From CAVVEQ01 sp963804865 (GTDB taxonomy: Bacteria; Chloroflexota; Anaerolineae; Anaerolineales; Anaerolineaceae): a DNA stretch of 64,000 bases. The DNA lies in NCBI GenBank assembly GCA_963804865.1, contig CAWDSH010000042.1, positions 372,001-436,000 on the forward strand, read 5' to 3'. Shown here in pieces: positions 1 through 12,282 of this stretch. The notes under the pieces are model-generated. The model ran no database searches, was not told the DNA's origin, and worked only from the letters and a program-made list of their open reading frames with translations. The position numbers and the translations under genes were made by a program. Every line of letters begins with the position of its first letter. The first letter of the stretch is position 1.

Positions 1-170
1 CCAAGCCGGCGGCAGCCATCGCCTCCACGGCTCCGGCAGCCATCAAGCCCGCTTCATCGTACGAATTCAACCCCGATTACTCTTACGTTAAACGCGATCT
101 GAAACGCATCGCCATCCTGGCGGTTTCCTTCATCATCATCCTCGTGGTGATATCTTTCTACCTTCGATAA
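1..170 (+). CDS. C-terminal end of a membrane-anchored protein (partial)
   Basis: Only the last 55 or so codons are in the window, read in the frame that ends at the TAA at 168-170. The visible part is an Ala/Pro-rich stretch, then a basic segment (VKRDLKRI), then one strongly hydrophobic helix of about 18 residues ending in SFYLR just before the stop. This suggests a C-terminal membrane anchor with the bulk of the protein in the cytoplasm. The family cannot be named from this fragment. Confidence 0.6.
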   Translation, partial: KPAAAIASTAPAAIKPASSYEFNPDYSYVKRDLKRIAILAVSFIIILVVISFYLR

Positions 171-232
171 CGATCACCTGGGCATGCATTCAATAATGCG
201 TGCCAGAACAATCATATTCAAAGGAGAGTGAC

Positions 233-1306
233 ATGTCACGAATGTTTGTTCCGGGTCCGGTGGACGTAGACCCAGCCGTGCTGGCAGCACAGGCCAAGCC
301 GATGATGCCGCACCGCAGCAAGGATTTCGAAGAGATCTTCCAGCGCACTGCAGCCAAGCTGCAGCAGATCTTCTACACCCAGTACCGCGTCTTCCAGGGC
401 ACGCACTCGGGTTCCGGCATGCAGGAAATGGGCATCCGCAACCTGGTGCAAAATGACGTGCTTACCTGCGTCAACGGCGCCTTTGCCCAGCGCTGGAACG
501 ATGTTGCCGTCGCCAACGGCAAGACCGCTGACAAGCTCGAGGCGGAATGGGGCGGGGTGATCATGCCCGACGCCCTCCGCGATGCCCTCAAGAAGAAGCA
601 TTACGAAGCCGTCACCATCGTCCACAACGAGACCTCCACGGGCGCCGAGAACCCCCTGGCGGAGCTCTGCAAAGCCGCCCAGGAGACCAGCCCGGATACG
701 CTCATCCTGGTGGACGCCGTCTCCTCGCTGGCGGGCGTCAAGATCGAGATGGACAAGCTGGGCATCGATTTCCTGCTCACTTCCTCGCAGAAATGCTTTG
801 CCCTGCCGCCCGGACTTTCCTTCGCCGGTGTTTCCGACCGCGCCATGAAGAAAGCCGAAACGGTCACCAACCGCGGCTGGTACTTCGATGTCCTCCTGAT
901 GGAGAAGCACCGCCTGAAGGATTCCACCCCCATGACGCCGGTCATGCCGCTCATCTACGCCCTCGACCTGCAGCTCGACCGCATGCTCGCCGAGGGGCTC
1001 GAGAACCGCTACGCGCGCCACGCCGCCATGGCGGAACGCACGCAGTCCTGGGCGGAAGCCCACGGGATGATGCCGCTCTCCCCCAAGCCCTACCGCTCCA
1101 AGACGGTCTCCACCTGCAGCAACAGCAAGGGTTGGGTGATCGGCGATCTCAACAAGTTCCTCCTGCAGCACGACATGCGCATCGCCAACGGCTACGGCAA
1201 GCTCAAGGAGATCACCTTCCGCATCGCGCACATGGGTGAGATCAACATGGCGGACGTGGAAAAGCTGCTCGGCTTGATGGAAGAATTCGACAAGCTTCCC
1301 AATTAG
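233..1306 (+). CDS. Class V (PLP-dependent) aminotransferase, alanine/serine-glyoxylate type
   Basis: A 357-residue fold-type I PLP enzyme of the alanine-glyoxylate/serine-glyoxylate aminotransferase group. The N-terminus reads MFVPGPVDVDP, typical of this group. The loop with the Asp that contacts PLP is LVDAVSSLAG, and the Schiff-base lysine is in SSQKCFALPPG. The ATG at 233 is preferred over an upstream GTG at 200 because AGGAG lies at 222-226 at normal spacing. Its substrate is not certain; glyoxylate or phosphoserine-like amino donors are possible. It stands alone before ftsK and is intact. Confidence 0.85.
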   Translation: MSRMFVPGPVDVDPAVLAAQAKPMMPHRSKDFEEIFQRTAAKLQQIFYTQYRVFQGTHSGSGMQEMGIRNLVQNDVLTCVNGAFAQRWNDVAVANGKTADKLEAEWGGVIMPDALRDALKKKHYEAVTIVHNETSTGAENPLAELCKAAQETSPDTLILVDAVSSLAGVKIEMDKLGIDFLLTSSQKCFALPPGLSFAGVSDRAMKKAETVTNRGWYFDVLLMEKHRLKDSTPMTPVMPLIYALDLQLDRMLAEGLENRYARHAAMAERTQSWAEAHGMMPLSPKPYRSKTVSTCSNSKGWVIGDLNKFLLQHDMRIANGYGKLKEITFRIAHMGEINMADVEKLLGLMEEFDKLPN

Positions 1307-1396
1307 TCTCATTTTCTAATCCAGACCGCATCACCCGGCATGCAAATTGCACCGGGTGATGTGTTATTTAACTGCATTTTGCGGAAAGCAGGTCTC

Positions 1397-3798
<2,402 letters not shown>

Positions 3799-4130
3799 GC
3801 GAAGCCCCCCCGCTCGGATCACCCCCAGATCCGGCGGGGGGCTTACGAATGAAAGCCCCACCCCCAATACTGCGCCTTCGAGCTTTGCTCTCACGCTTGC
3901 TCTCAAGAGAGTGCTTCGCGACATGCTCACCATCCCGTTTCTTTGAAAGAAAATGACGGAAAACGGGATGGTTCGCGACCCTCCCCATGTTACTCATCGA
4001 CATGGAGAGGGAAGGATTTTGTATGAAAAAAAGAAACAATTCGAGGGGGGAAATGCCTCGGGGAGTTCTTCATAATATAAGCGATATGAGGAACGAAAAA
4101 TAATTGTTTCGCTTAAAATCAATTCATTCA
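3799..4130. repeat. Non-coding stretch with several inverted repeats
   Basis: No convincing gene is seen here. The stretch holds the first copy of a 35-bp direct repeat (3816-3850), an inverted repeat with arms at 3930-3940 and 3961-3971 (CCATCCCGTTT and its complement), and a second hairpin with arms at 3979-3990 and 4000-4011. The segment 3976-4073 read on the minus strand resembles 61426-61524 on the plus strand, so it is the conserved 3' part of the GNTNA module. Confidence 0.7.
3816..3850. repeat. 35-bp direct repeat, copy 1
   Basis: An identical 35-base copy occurs at 5088-5122. The unit starts GGATCACCCCCAGATCC, itself a short palindrome (GGATC..GATCC), and ends GCTTACGAAT. C-runs and G-runs allow a strong hairpin. 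The two copies bracket the GNTNA gene module. Confidence 0.85.
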
Positions 4131-4887
4131 TCAGAATTCACTCACGGGGTCAAAATCTATATTATCCAACAAGCCGAAATAATCCAGCAAAGGCTTGGGA
4201 TGATCGGGATTGCACCAATCGCTATCGCAAGAAAAATAATGCGGCTCGAAATAATAAGCCGGATGGCAGCCGGGGATGGGGGTCTCGATCGGCCCGGGAA
4301 GGGGAAAGACGGGTAAAGGAAAACCCGTCTTGGGATCTTTCGGGACCGGATCAGGTTCGGGTTTTTTGACCGGGGCTGGTTTCACCTCCGGCTCCGGCTC
4401 TGCTTTTTCGACAAATTCAGGTTCTTCCTCTTCGAATTCATCTTCCAATTCCGGAATCCCGGCGAGGGAACGGGGGATGGGGGGCGTCTTGCGACCCAGC
4501 AGGCGATCAGAGACCTGCTTGAACTTTTCGAGGACATCCATCTGCATGCCAACCACGTAGGGATTGGTATCGTTAAGGGGCATGAAATGATCGTGGGTCT
4601 GGACAAGGCGGCAGAGGGCGAGGGAAGCCCAGGAGATGGCGCGCAGGCAGGAGGCGGTGAGAGCCACATCCTCGGAGGAAAAGCCCTGCTTATAAAGACG
4701 GAAGATCAAATCTTTTATGACGACGACCTCGCCGCGGAAATCCATGACGACGGCGCGGGGGACGCCCATTGGACCCTTGATTTTTCAGATTTAAGGGAAT
4801 AGAAGCCGTGCTTGAGGGCGTTAGTATTGCCCCTGGCGCTCCTACAGATTTTTTCGTTTTTGCGGATAAATCATGTTTGGCTGGCAT
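4131..4887 (-). CDS. GNTNA..HG-motif protein, copy 1 (two frame breaks)
   Basis: I do not recognise a function. The protein starts at ATG 4887 after AAGGAGAG. It contains KKSVGAPGA, then after a frame change NTNALKHGFYS, then after a second change GVPRAVVMDFRGEVVVIKDLIFRLYKQGF. These segments line up with the intact copy at 60811-61380 (GNTNAVTHGLYA, GEIVLLKDFTFRLYELG). The C-terminal half is acidic and Pro-rich (EEEEPEF, PEPEVKPAP) and ends with a Cys-containing tail, unlike copy 2. GN.NA..HG stretches are common near the start of small phage-associated proteins, including terminase small-subunit-like ones; that link is only suggestive. The gene points away from the Dnd island. Confidence 0.6.
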
Positions 4888-4922
4888 TCGCTCTCCTTAA
4901 AAAAGAAACATTTTCCCAAGAT

Positions 4923-4961
4923 ATTATAGAACAAACGTTCACCCAAAAAACAACCTGTCAA
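4923..4961 (-). promoter_or_regulatory. Promoter with LexA-like box (copy 1)
   Basis: On the minus strand, TTGACA (4961-4956) is followed 27 nt later by TATAAT (4928-4923). Between them, touching the -10, lies GAACGTTTGTTC (4940-4929), a perfect GAAC-N4-GTTC palindrome like the Gram-positive SOS box. The long distance from TTGACA to TATAAT means TTGACA may not be the true -35. The same arrangement precedes copy 2 at 60736-60773. Confidence 0.6.
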
Positions 4962-4962
4962 T

Positions 4963-5006
4963 ATATGCAACTTTTGGGCTTAAAAAGGGGAAAACTTACA
5001 TATTCA
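4963..5006. repeat. Conserved palindrome upstream of GNTNA gene (copy 1)
   Basis: The arms TATGCAACTTTT and AAAACTTACATA are imperfect complements separated by about 15 nt. A near-identical palindrome with arms TATGCAAGTTTT and AAAACTTACATA lies at about 60694-60735, again immediately upstream of the GNTNA gene. It may be an operator or the end of a mobile unit. Confidence 0.6.
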
Positions 5007-5087
5007 GATGGAAAACGACGAGAAATATGGAAGAAGAAATTGTCAATCGGTGATCGGCTAGCCGATTTTTGGATTAAAATCATGAGA

Positions 5088-5122
5088 GGATCACCCCCAG
5101 ATCCGGCGGGGGGCTTACGAAT
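5088..5122. repeat. 35-bp direct repeat, copy 2
   Basis: Identical to 3816-3850. It lies about 97 nt before the first gene of the Dnd-associated operon and marks the left edge of the AT-rich DNA. Confidence 0.85.
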
Positions 5123-5218
5123 TAAAATTCACTAAAAGAATAATTTAGTAAAGGAAAATTGATAGTTGTTTGTAAACTTGAAAATGTTTACAAAACTAAT
5201 ATAATATTTAATATAGCA

Positions 5219-7265
5219 ATGTATCTTTCTGAGATTAATTTACCTCCCATAATTGAAACGTCAAGCTCAGACATAATAAAAGCATTTTATACGCCTGCTC
5301 TATCTGCATCTAAGAAGTATGATAGAGGAGTTGGATATTTTAGTTCTGGTTGGTTTAGAGCCGCAGCGAAGGGGATGGCAGCATTTTCTCAGAATGGTGG
5401 AAAAGCTCGTTGGATAATTAGCCCAATAATTAGCAAAAAAGATCTAGATTCATTATTGCTTGGTGAACACGCAAAAAATGATGCTTTATTATTAAATGCC
5501 ATTCTTAGGAATTTAGAAGAACTTGAGAAGAATCTTGAGACAGAAACGCTCTCCACAATTGCATGGATGATTGCGGATAATATCCTTGAAATAAGAATGG
5601 CACTTCCAAAAAATAAATTACTTAATGGCGAATTCCATGATAAATTTGGAATCTTTACTGACGAAATAGGAAATCAAATTAGTTTTAATGGATCTATAAA
5701 TGATAGTATGCAAGGAATAATAAATTATGAGTCTATTTCAATTTTTTGTTCATGGAATGAGTGGTCACTTCCTTACATTAATACAAATATAAATAGGTTT
5801 AATAATTTATGGACTAACAATGAGCCGAATGTAAAGGTTTTTGAAATTGAAGATGCTGTAAAAAATAAGATTATCAAACTAAGAAAACCTATAAAATCCT
5901 ACCAGATAAGAAATAAGGATTTGAAGTTGAATAAACCTACTCCTTTGATTCCAGAAAATTTGCATTTAAGAGATTATCAACTTGAAGCCATTGACTCTTG
6001 GTTTAAGAATAATAACCATGGCATTCTTGAAATGGCAACTGGAACGGGAAAAACGATCACTGCACTATCAGCAGTAATACGATTACTTGAGAACGAAAAA
6101 CGATTAATCCTTCTTATTCTTGTGCCTTACAAACATCTAGTTGAGCAATGGTCAGAAGAAGCATTAAAATTTAATTTTCGACCAATCCACGTTGCAGAAT
6201 CTTCACATGATTGGGAGCCGGAGTTGGTTCGGCAAATTCAAGTATTTGAGAAGACATATCAAATATCGTATGCATTATTGCTACTAATTCCTCATTGGTA
6301 TCAGGAAATCTAAGTAATATTTTAGGTAATACTTGGAAATATACTCTAATGATTACTGATGAAGTTCATCATGCAGGAGCACCTGGAATGCTTAAACGTC
6401 TTCCAGAAGAAATCCCATGGCGGCTTGGATTAAGTGCAACTCCAATCCGGAATTATGATCAAATGGGATCAGATGCGCTTCTCAGTTATTTTGGACAAGT
6501 AATATATGAATTTGGGCTAGATAAAGCAATAGGAAAATATCTAACACCTTATTATTATTATCCAATCCCAATTGAACTCACCGATGATGAATTCGAGAAA
6601 TATTGTGAACTTACAAGGCAATTAGGAAAATATGCCCATTCTTCTGAAGATGAAATGACAGAAATTGCGAAGAGGATAGCTATTAAAGTTCTAGCATTCA
6701 AAACAACTCTATCTCTAAGTTATTTTGGGTTGAAACGAATTTTCAATCTTATCAAAAAATTACTTACACATTATTCTATGTAGGAAAATCATTATTTGAT
6801 CCCGTTAAGAAAACACTTGGAATTGACAAGAAATTTAGAATTCATGAATTTACTCAAAGACAAAATATTGCTGAGCGCAAAGAAATACTCGAGCAATTCG
6901 GTCACGGTAATTTACAAGCACTTATTGCCATGAAATGTCTTGATGAAGGTGTGGATGTACCGCCAACAAGGGAAGCATTTTTTTTGGCAAGTTCGGGTAA
7001 TCCTAGAGAATTTGTCCAAAGAAGAGGTCGCGTTCTCCGTAAATTTCCTGGAAAAGAAAATGCAATAATTACAGATTTAATTTCAATTCCGCCAATGGAA
7101 TTCATAGAAATTGGAGATCTAAATCCTGAATATTCTGCTGTAAGATCTGCTTTTAAAAGAGAATACAAACGCATTAATGAATTTGCGAGCCTAGCTATCA
7201 ATAAATATCAATCGCTTAAAGAATTTTTTATAATAGCAGAAAAACTTAAACTTCTTGATCAGTAG
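5219..7265 (+). CDS. PLD-nuclease/SF2 helicase, phosphorothioation-linked restriction protein (frame breaks)
   Basis: This is a fusion of a phospholipase D-like nuclease domain and a superfamily 2 helicase, about 680 residues. The nuclease part has FHDKFGIFTD (HxK..D motif, residue ~139) and FNGSIND. The helicase part has Walker A MATGTGKTITAL (~272), box II DEVHH (~380), SATPIRN, and QRRGRVLR (motif VI). Frame changes occur near 6290 and 6780. The layout fits the family named 'DNA phosphorothioation system restriction enzyme', which goes with dnd genes. ATG 5219 (MYLSEINLPPI) is preferred over an upstream TTG-type start at 5159. It opens a plus-strand operon with spacing of under 10 nt to the next gene. 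Confidence 0.8.
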
Positions 7266-7273
7266 GAGGAAAT

Positions 7274-7489
7274 ATGCACCATCAGCACCTTACAAAAAAC
7301 CAGGAACGATTGCTTAGGCTTTTTCAAAACATTGATGATAATAATGTAAAAGAAATTATTATCGAGACAATAAATATCGAAGTTACGATTTATGCGGGTC
7401 ATAACTTTCCGATTAGGGAGGTTCGTAACAAAATCGATAGTGTCGCCAGACTTCAGGAAATGAATCGAGACACGAAGGTGGATCAATGA
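7274..7489 (+). CDS. Small Dnd-associated protein (71 aa)
   Basis: A 71-residue soluble protein, predicted mostly helical, preceded by AGGAGG at 7265-7270. No catalytic motif is visible. It sits between the helicase and the SMC-like ATPase, and its stop overlaps the next start by four bases (ATGA at 7486-7489), so the three are translationally coupled. Small proteins in this position are known in Dnd-type modification clusters; assigning it to that family is by position and size. Confidence 0.65.
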   Translation: MHHQHLTKNQERLLRLFQNIDDNNVKEIIIETINIEVTIYAGHNFPIREVRNKIDSVARLQEMNRDTKVDQ

Positions 7490-9485
7490 TATTTACAAGA
7501 CTTGAATTGAAGAATTTTGCATGTTTTTATGGAGATCAAATAATTGATCTCGATGTCACGCCTGAAAAACCGGTCATTATTATTCTAGGTGGAACAGGAA
7601 ATGGAAAAACAACAATCTTCGACGCGATTAATTGGGCTCTATATGGAGAAGTTTATGAACAAGATTTGATTGCGCGACGACATAGAAAAATCGAAGATTA
7701 TGTGGCACAGAAAGCGTTAATCGAAGCATTAAAGAATAATGAATCTGTTCTAATGAGTTGTACTTTATATTTTGAACATAATAATATTGATTATTACATT
7801 ACACAAGAGCTTACTGTGAAACCGAGCAAAAAGGCAAATGAAGATTTATTAATAACCAGGTTAGATCGAACAACCTCACTTTACCAAATTACTTCCTGCG
7901 GTGATCATAATAAAAAAGAATATAGTACGATTTTCCTTAACGATACGTTACCTTCCAATGTAAAAGATTATTTTTTGTTTGATGGTGATAGGATTCATCA
8001 ATTATCAAGCCCGGGGTCTAGTAAAGAAGTTCAAGATGCTATCTATCGCGTTGTGGATTTGGAATTAATTAAGAACGCAAAAATCCATCTAGCTGAAGTT
8101 GCGACTCAATATAGAAAAGAAGCAAATAAACAATCATCTGGTGATCTGGCAGAAATTGATGCAAATTATCTTTCGCAATATGAAGATCTGGAAAAAATCA
8201 ATAAAGAAATAGAGAACCTACGAAATGAGGAACGATCAGTTAAAGATGGGAAATAGATGTCTTAGAGAATAATTTAAGTGGTTTACCAGACACAAGTGCA
8301 ATGCAAGCTAAGAGAGATGCTCTTAAGATTGGATTAGTTCAAATTGAAGAATCTTTGGAAAAGAGAGATTCTAGATATTCGAAAATACTGTTCTATATCC
8401 GCATTATGTATTAGTAGGGACGCATTGATATCTTTATATACAGATTTGAATTCGAAAGACAGAAAAAGGTGTAATCCCAAGGAATATTTCAAAATCATTA
8501 TTAACTGATCTACTACAAATGGAGACATGCATTTGTGGCGCGAAGTTCAATAAAGGCGACCAATTATTCAAAATCTCCATAAAAAAACTTGCGCGAGGAA
8601 AAGAAATCTTCAGGGCAAGAATTATTAGAACCAATCCTTGAATCAATTCGACTTCTAATTTTACTAGAGGTAATATCTCAAGATTAAAGGAAGCCTATAA
8701 GGATCCAAAAAATGTTAAAGAAGATCAACTTGAATGAGTATAGGTATCGAACAAATTGATGCGGATTCAGCGAAGCTACCTAAAGCGAATCGTAGAAATT
8801 GCGAACAAATTATGCCACCTGCCGAGATGCCCTCATCTCAATTACTTCGAATTGCTACGTCTAGCATCTTCAGGAAATAGGGAATTGTGACCAAAGAATA
8901 GAAGCTGCATAACTTGCGCAATGCATTAGGAAACAAAAAGTTGGTCAGAGGGTCATGAGAAATTACGCCGACGTGAGGATTTGGCTCAAAAAGCCTCAAA
9001 TGAATTAGAAAAGATTTATGATTATTCGCTGAAGATAGTAGAAGAGTAGTGGAATACACCTCAAAACAGGAATTCCACCATCTGCTGAAACTGATCCTCA
9101 CATTCGGTGTGAAGTTAGCAAACCATTAAGAATTGCAGGTCTTACATTCTAAAGGAATACGCTTTCAAGCGATTATCATGGGACAATCTCAGAGGTTAAG
9201 GGTTTCGTTTATTCTGCAATATCAAGAGTATCGGAAAAATATCCACCATTAGTAATTGATATGCCGTTTGGGAGATTAGATAAAATTGTTCACAACGCTG
9301 TTTCAAAACGATTGCCTGAGCTTTCGAAACCAATGGATTTAATTTCTAATTCCTGAAGCTAATGGAATGAAATAACTTCTGAAATCTACAACCCAAGGCA
9401 AATCATGTTTATAATTTAGAATTTCATCCTAATGATCAAACGGACGGAATCCTTAATTAGACCGGAAGAAAATGTGAAACATTGA
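7486..9485 (+). CDS. SMC/AAA_23-type ATPase, DndD-like paralogue (multiple frame breaks)
   Basis: About 665 residues if the frame breaks are bridged. The start is intact to 8256: MIFTRLELKNFACFYG, Walker A LGGTGNGKTTIFDAINWALYG, and YFLFDGDRIHQL. Further on, in other frames, come METCICGAKF (a hook-like CxC element) and the Walker B/D-loop VIDMPFGRLDKIVHN, ending near IRPEENVKH with TGA at 9483-9485. This is the DndD/RecF-SMC architecture with a coiled coil between ATPase halves. It is distinct from the dndD on the other strand, so the island encodes two SMC-like ATPases. This one is likely part of the restriction arm. The frame break density past 8250 is very high. Confidence 0.7.
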
Positions 9486-9877
9486 CTTTGAGACTCCAAT
9501 TATTGTTGATGGAGCTGATCATGAAATTTATTCGGAACTAACATCAAAATCAACAAAAAAATCGCAGATTTTCCTTTTGAGACTGTGAAAGATTATTCAT
9601 CACAGCAGCTTGCGTTGGCGCAAAAAAGGGACGTATCTCGAGATAAAAAAGGGTAGAAAAATTTTTGATGGTCCAATATTAAATCAAAAAATCGACATCC
9701 CCATGGGAATGAGCTCAGCTACAAATATGATAAAAATTTAGGGCTCCTAATGGATAGTGAAAAGGGTATTAGAAATTGCTGAGTGTTGGGCAACTGGCGG
9801 TACAGGAACTATTGAAGCTCAAATCTTGGCAAATTCAGGTACCCCTTCGTCAAATTTTGGGATTTTTTATCGGGTGA
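9486..9877 (+). CDS. Dnd-associated protein 4-like (frame breaks)
   Basis: Bridging frames gives about 130 residues: DFETPIIVDGADHEIYSEL, then FPFETVKD, AACVGAKKGTYLEIKKG, GPI, and EIAECWATGGTGTIEAQIL. The pattern (an AAC-G-KKG motif, then a GPI/GEPI element, then a C-terminal A..GG segment) matches my memory of 'dnd system-associated protein 4'. The exact start and stop are uncertain; an alternative frame runs to a TAG at 9928-9930. It would be the last gene of the plus-strand operon, facing dndE tail to tail. Confidence 0.5.
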
Positions 9878-9951
9878 ATTTAATTAGGAAACCATCACTC
9901 ATTTACGGTTTTGAGACTTGTCCTAAATAGGATAAGGATTTATTCGATGAT

Positions 9952-10265
9952 TTAGAGCATCGATTCCACGTTATAGTGGGCTTTGAATAAATCCTCGAAT
10001 TGGTTGTCTAGATCTAAACCATCTTCGATCATTCTTTCGATAAGTAATGATGTAAATAAAATATCATATTGTCCTGTGAGGGTGTATTTATTAAACTCCG
10101 AAATTGATCATCCCCATATAGAGATAGATCGGGTATCCCTGGTTCTTCCAATGAAAGACAAAATCCCAACCTGCATAAAATGTTTGGTGTAAGGCCTGTT
10201 CGTCCCTTAAGTGATCTCATTTTATTATCCAGATCAGCACTGATATAGACTTTATTTAGTGGCAT
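9952..10265 (-). CDS. dndE: DNA phosphorothioation protein DndE (one frame break)
   Basis: DndE is a small tetrameric protein that binds nicked DNA and is part of the DndCDE sulfur-insertion complex. The N-terminal half reads VYISADLDNKMRSLKGRTG followed by TGLTPNILCR, the most conserved DndE stretch, then FCLSLEEPGIPD. After a frame change near 10105 the C-terminus continues as EFNKYTLTGQYDILF and LLIERMIEDGLD, ending at 9952. Total length is about 105 residues, normal for the family. The ATG at 10265 overlaps the end of dndD by 14 nt, implying coupled translation. Confidence 0.88.
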
Positions 10266-12282
10266 ATATTTGTTCTACTATCTTTGGATAATAACTGATG
10301 CAATTGTCCCAATAATCTGGTTTATTAAAATCTAACAAATAGATTCGGTTAATTCTTTTATTATTACAACAAAATCCTTAATGTCATAGAATTCTTCATC
10401 AGTCAAGAATAGTATTTGTTGCTCGGGTAACAGATAAAGAAAGGTGTCAACTATTTGCTTTTTATGAATAGAATCCAGCCTTGCAAATGGAGTATCAATG
10501 ATAATTGGAAAATCTCTTTTTGTAGCTTTGCTGATTGCTTTAAGAATAGACAATCCCAATAGTTCTTGTTCTCCAGCGGATAAAAAATTTTGATTATCGA
10601 TGCTAACCCCCTCAATATTTTTGAATTTATATTAAGGGATTTAGGATTAATTTCAATTGAGTTAAAAAGATTTTTTTTGTTCAATAGATTTGAAAAAACA
10701 TCTTGGATCTCCATTAGCAAAAATTTCTAAACGATTTTTGATAACCTCATTTTTATAACTACGTAGAATGTTTATGCTCTTTCTTGCTAATTCAATTTTT
10801 CGATTTTCGCTATTAGTTTTTTGAATTAAATCTATGAGGCGATTAAACATAGAGATGATCTCATCTTTTTTATACTCTAAAATTCCAATAGCTTTTTGAA
10901 TATTCATTTGATGAGCTGTATTTTCTTCAAGGAAATCTTTATTCTTTTCTAATTTTGCTAATTGAGGTTGTAGAGTTTCAAGATCAGGAGCAAAATTTAA
11001 TTCTGTTTTTAATTTTGTGCGCTCGTTTATTAACTCGTCAAATCGATTATTAAATAATATTAACATCTTTTTTAGTTTCATTATGCGAATTATCGATCCA
11101 AATTTTTATCCTTTCGCGATCTTGATCTGAAATATTATGATAAATTCTTAGCTTTTTAGGTGTGGTCTCTAAAGGCATTATTTCTTTGAGGATTTTGATA
11201 ATTTTTGTTTTTGAGCTGTTATCTATGCCGTAATTGCTAAGAACTATCTTGTTATCATTGATTTTTGATATTGTTTGGTTGACTTTCTGATTCCATGATT
11301 CTGCCAGTAGGTTATCGTATATAATCTTTTTCTCGTTTTCAAGACGATCTAGTAATTTCTTTGAGAGATTTGGGGATAACGCGAACGGAATCAGGTTTGA
11401 ACAAGATATAAAGATCTCTTCTTGAATTGATTTAATATTTTCTTCTACTTGCGATAATTGATTCGACAGTATAGGGTATCTACTGATGTATTGACCACCT
11501 TCAGATATTATTTGTTGTTCGAGCAACTCAATGTTCTGTTTTTGTTCAATTTGCTTGAATCGCAATAATTCTAAGTTGTTCTGCTGTTGGACAATCTCTT
11601 TTTCAACTTTAGTTTTTTCTTTACAGTAATTCTCATATTCATTTTGAACTCCAGATGAAATCTTTTGCTTATTCTGGAACACTATTATGTGACCAAGATC
11701 ATTTTCGAGCCGGTCAATGAGATTGAGTCCCATAAGATTCCATAAGTATTCACGGACGATCTTTCTTTGACTATCTTTGCTAGAAAAATCCCCAATTTTT
11801 TCAGCATCGAAAAAAATAAAACTATAAAAATTTGGTGGAAAAATTTCGTTCACCCATAATTGAAGGTCTTCGTCTCTAATATGTATAGGAAAATTATTCT
11901 CTCTAATTATTATTGTCTCATGAAGTTTTTTGTTTTCAAAAAACCATTCTCTTTTTATCTCTATCCGCTTTTCTGCATTGTTATGAAATACTGAAAAATC
12001 AATCTCAATGGAGCTCTTCTGAGACGTATCATGAGATACCGCCATTTTGGTGTATCTTTGCTTAAGAGAAATTTTTCATAATCAGTTTTACTTAATTTTC
12101 CTCCGCACAAGTATTGCCCATGAATAGCAAAATCAATTGCTTGGAATAATGTGGTTTTTCCTGCTCCATTCAATCCATAAATTATGGATAATATTTCGTT
12201 CATTTTCCGGATGAGTAAATTCAAATTGTTGAAATCCAGAAAAAACGCCATAATTATTTATTTTTAGAGAAGAAATCCTCAT
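10252..12282 (-). CDS. dndD: DNA sulfur modification ATPase DndD (several frame breaks)
   Basis: DndD is the SMC-like ATPase of the phosphorothioation complex. The start MRISSLKINNYGVFSGFQQF is followed, after a frame change, by YGLNGAGKTTLFQAIDFAIHG (Walker A). FYSFIFFDAEKIGDFSS is the family's conserved FFDAEKI motif. The centre is a long Gln/Lys/Glu-rich coiled coil. The C-terminal part has LLSAGEQEL-type signature remnants and IIIDTPFARLDSIHK (Walker B and D-loop, residue ~594), then NRIYLLDFNKPDYWDNCIS. The length of about 677 residues fits the family. The start overlaps the dndC stop (TAATG at 12280-12284). At least five frame changes are needed. Confidence 0.88.

Noticed and set aside
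236..1312. 358-codon minus-strand frame over the aminotransferase
   Set aside because: Antisense shadow; the plus-strand protein has all PLP motifs and a good ribosome site.
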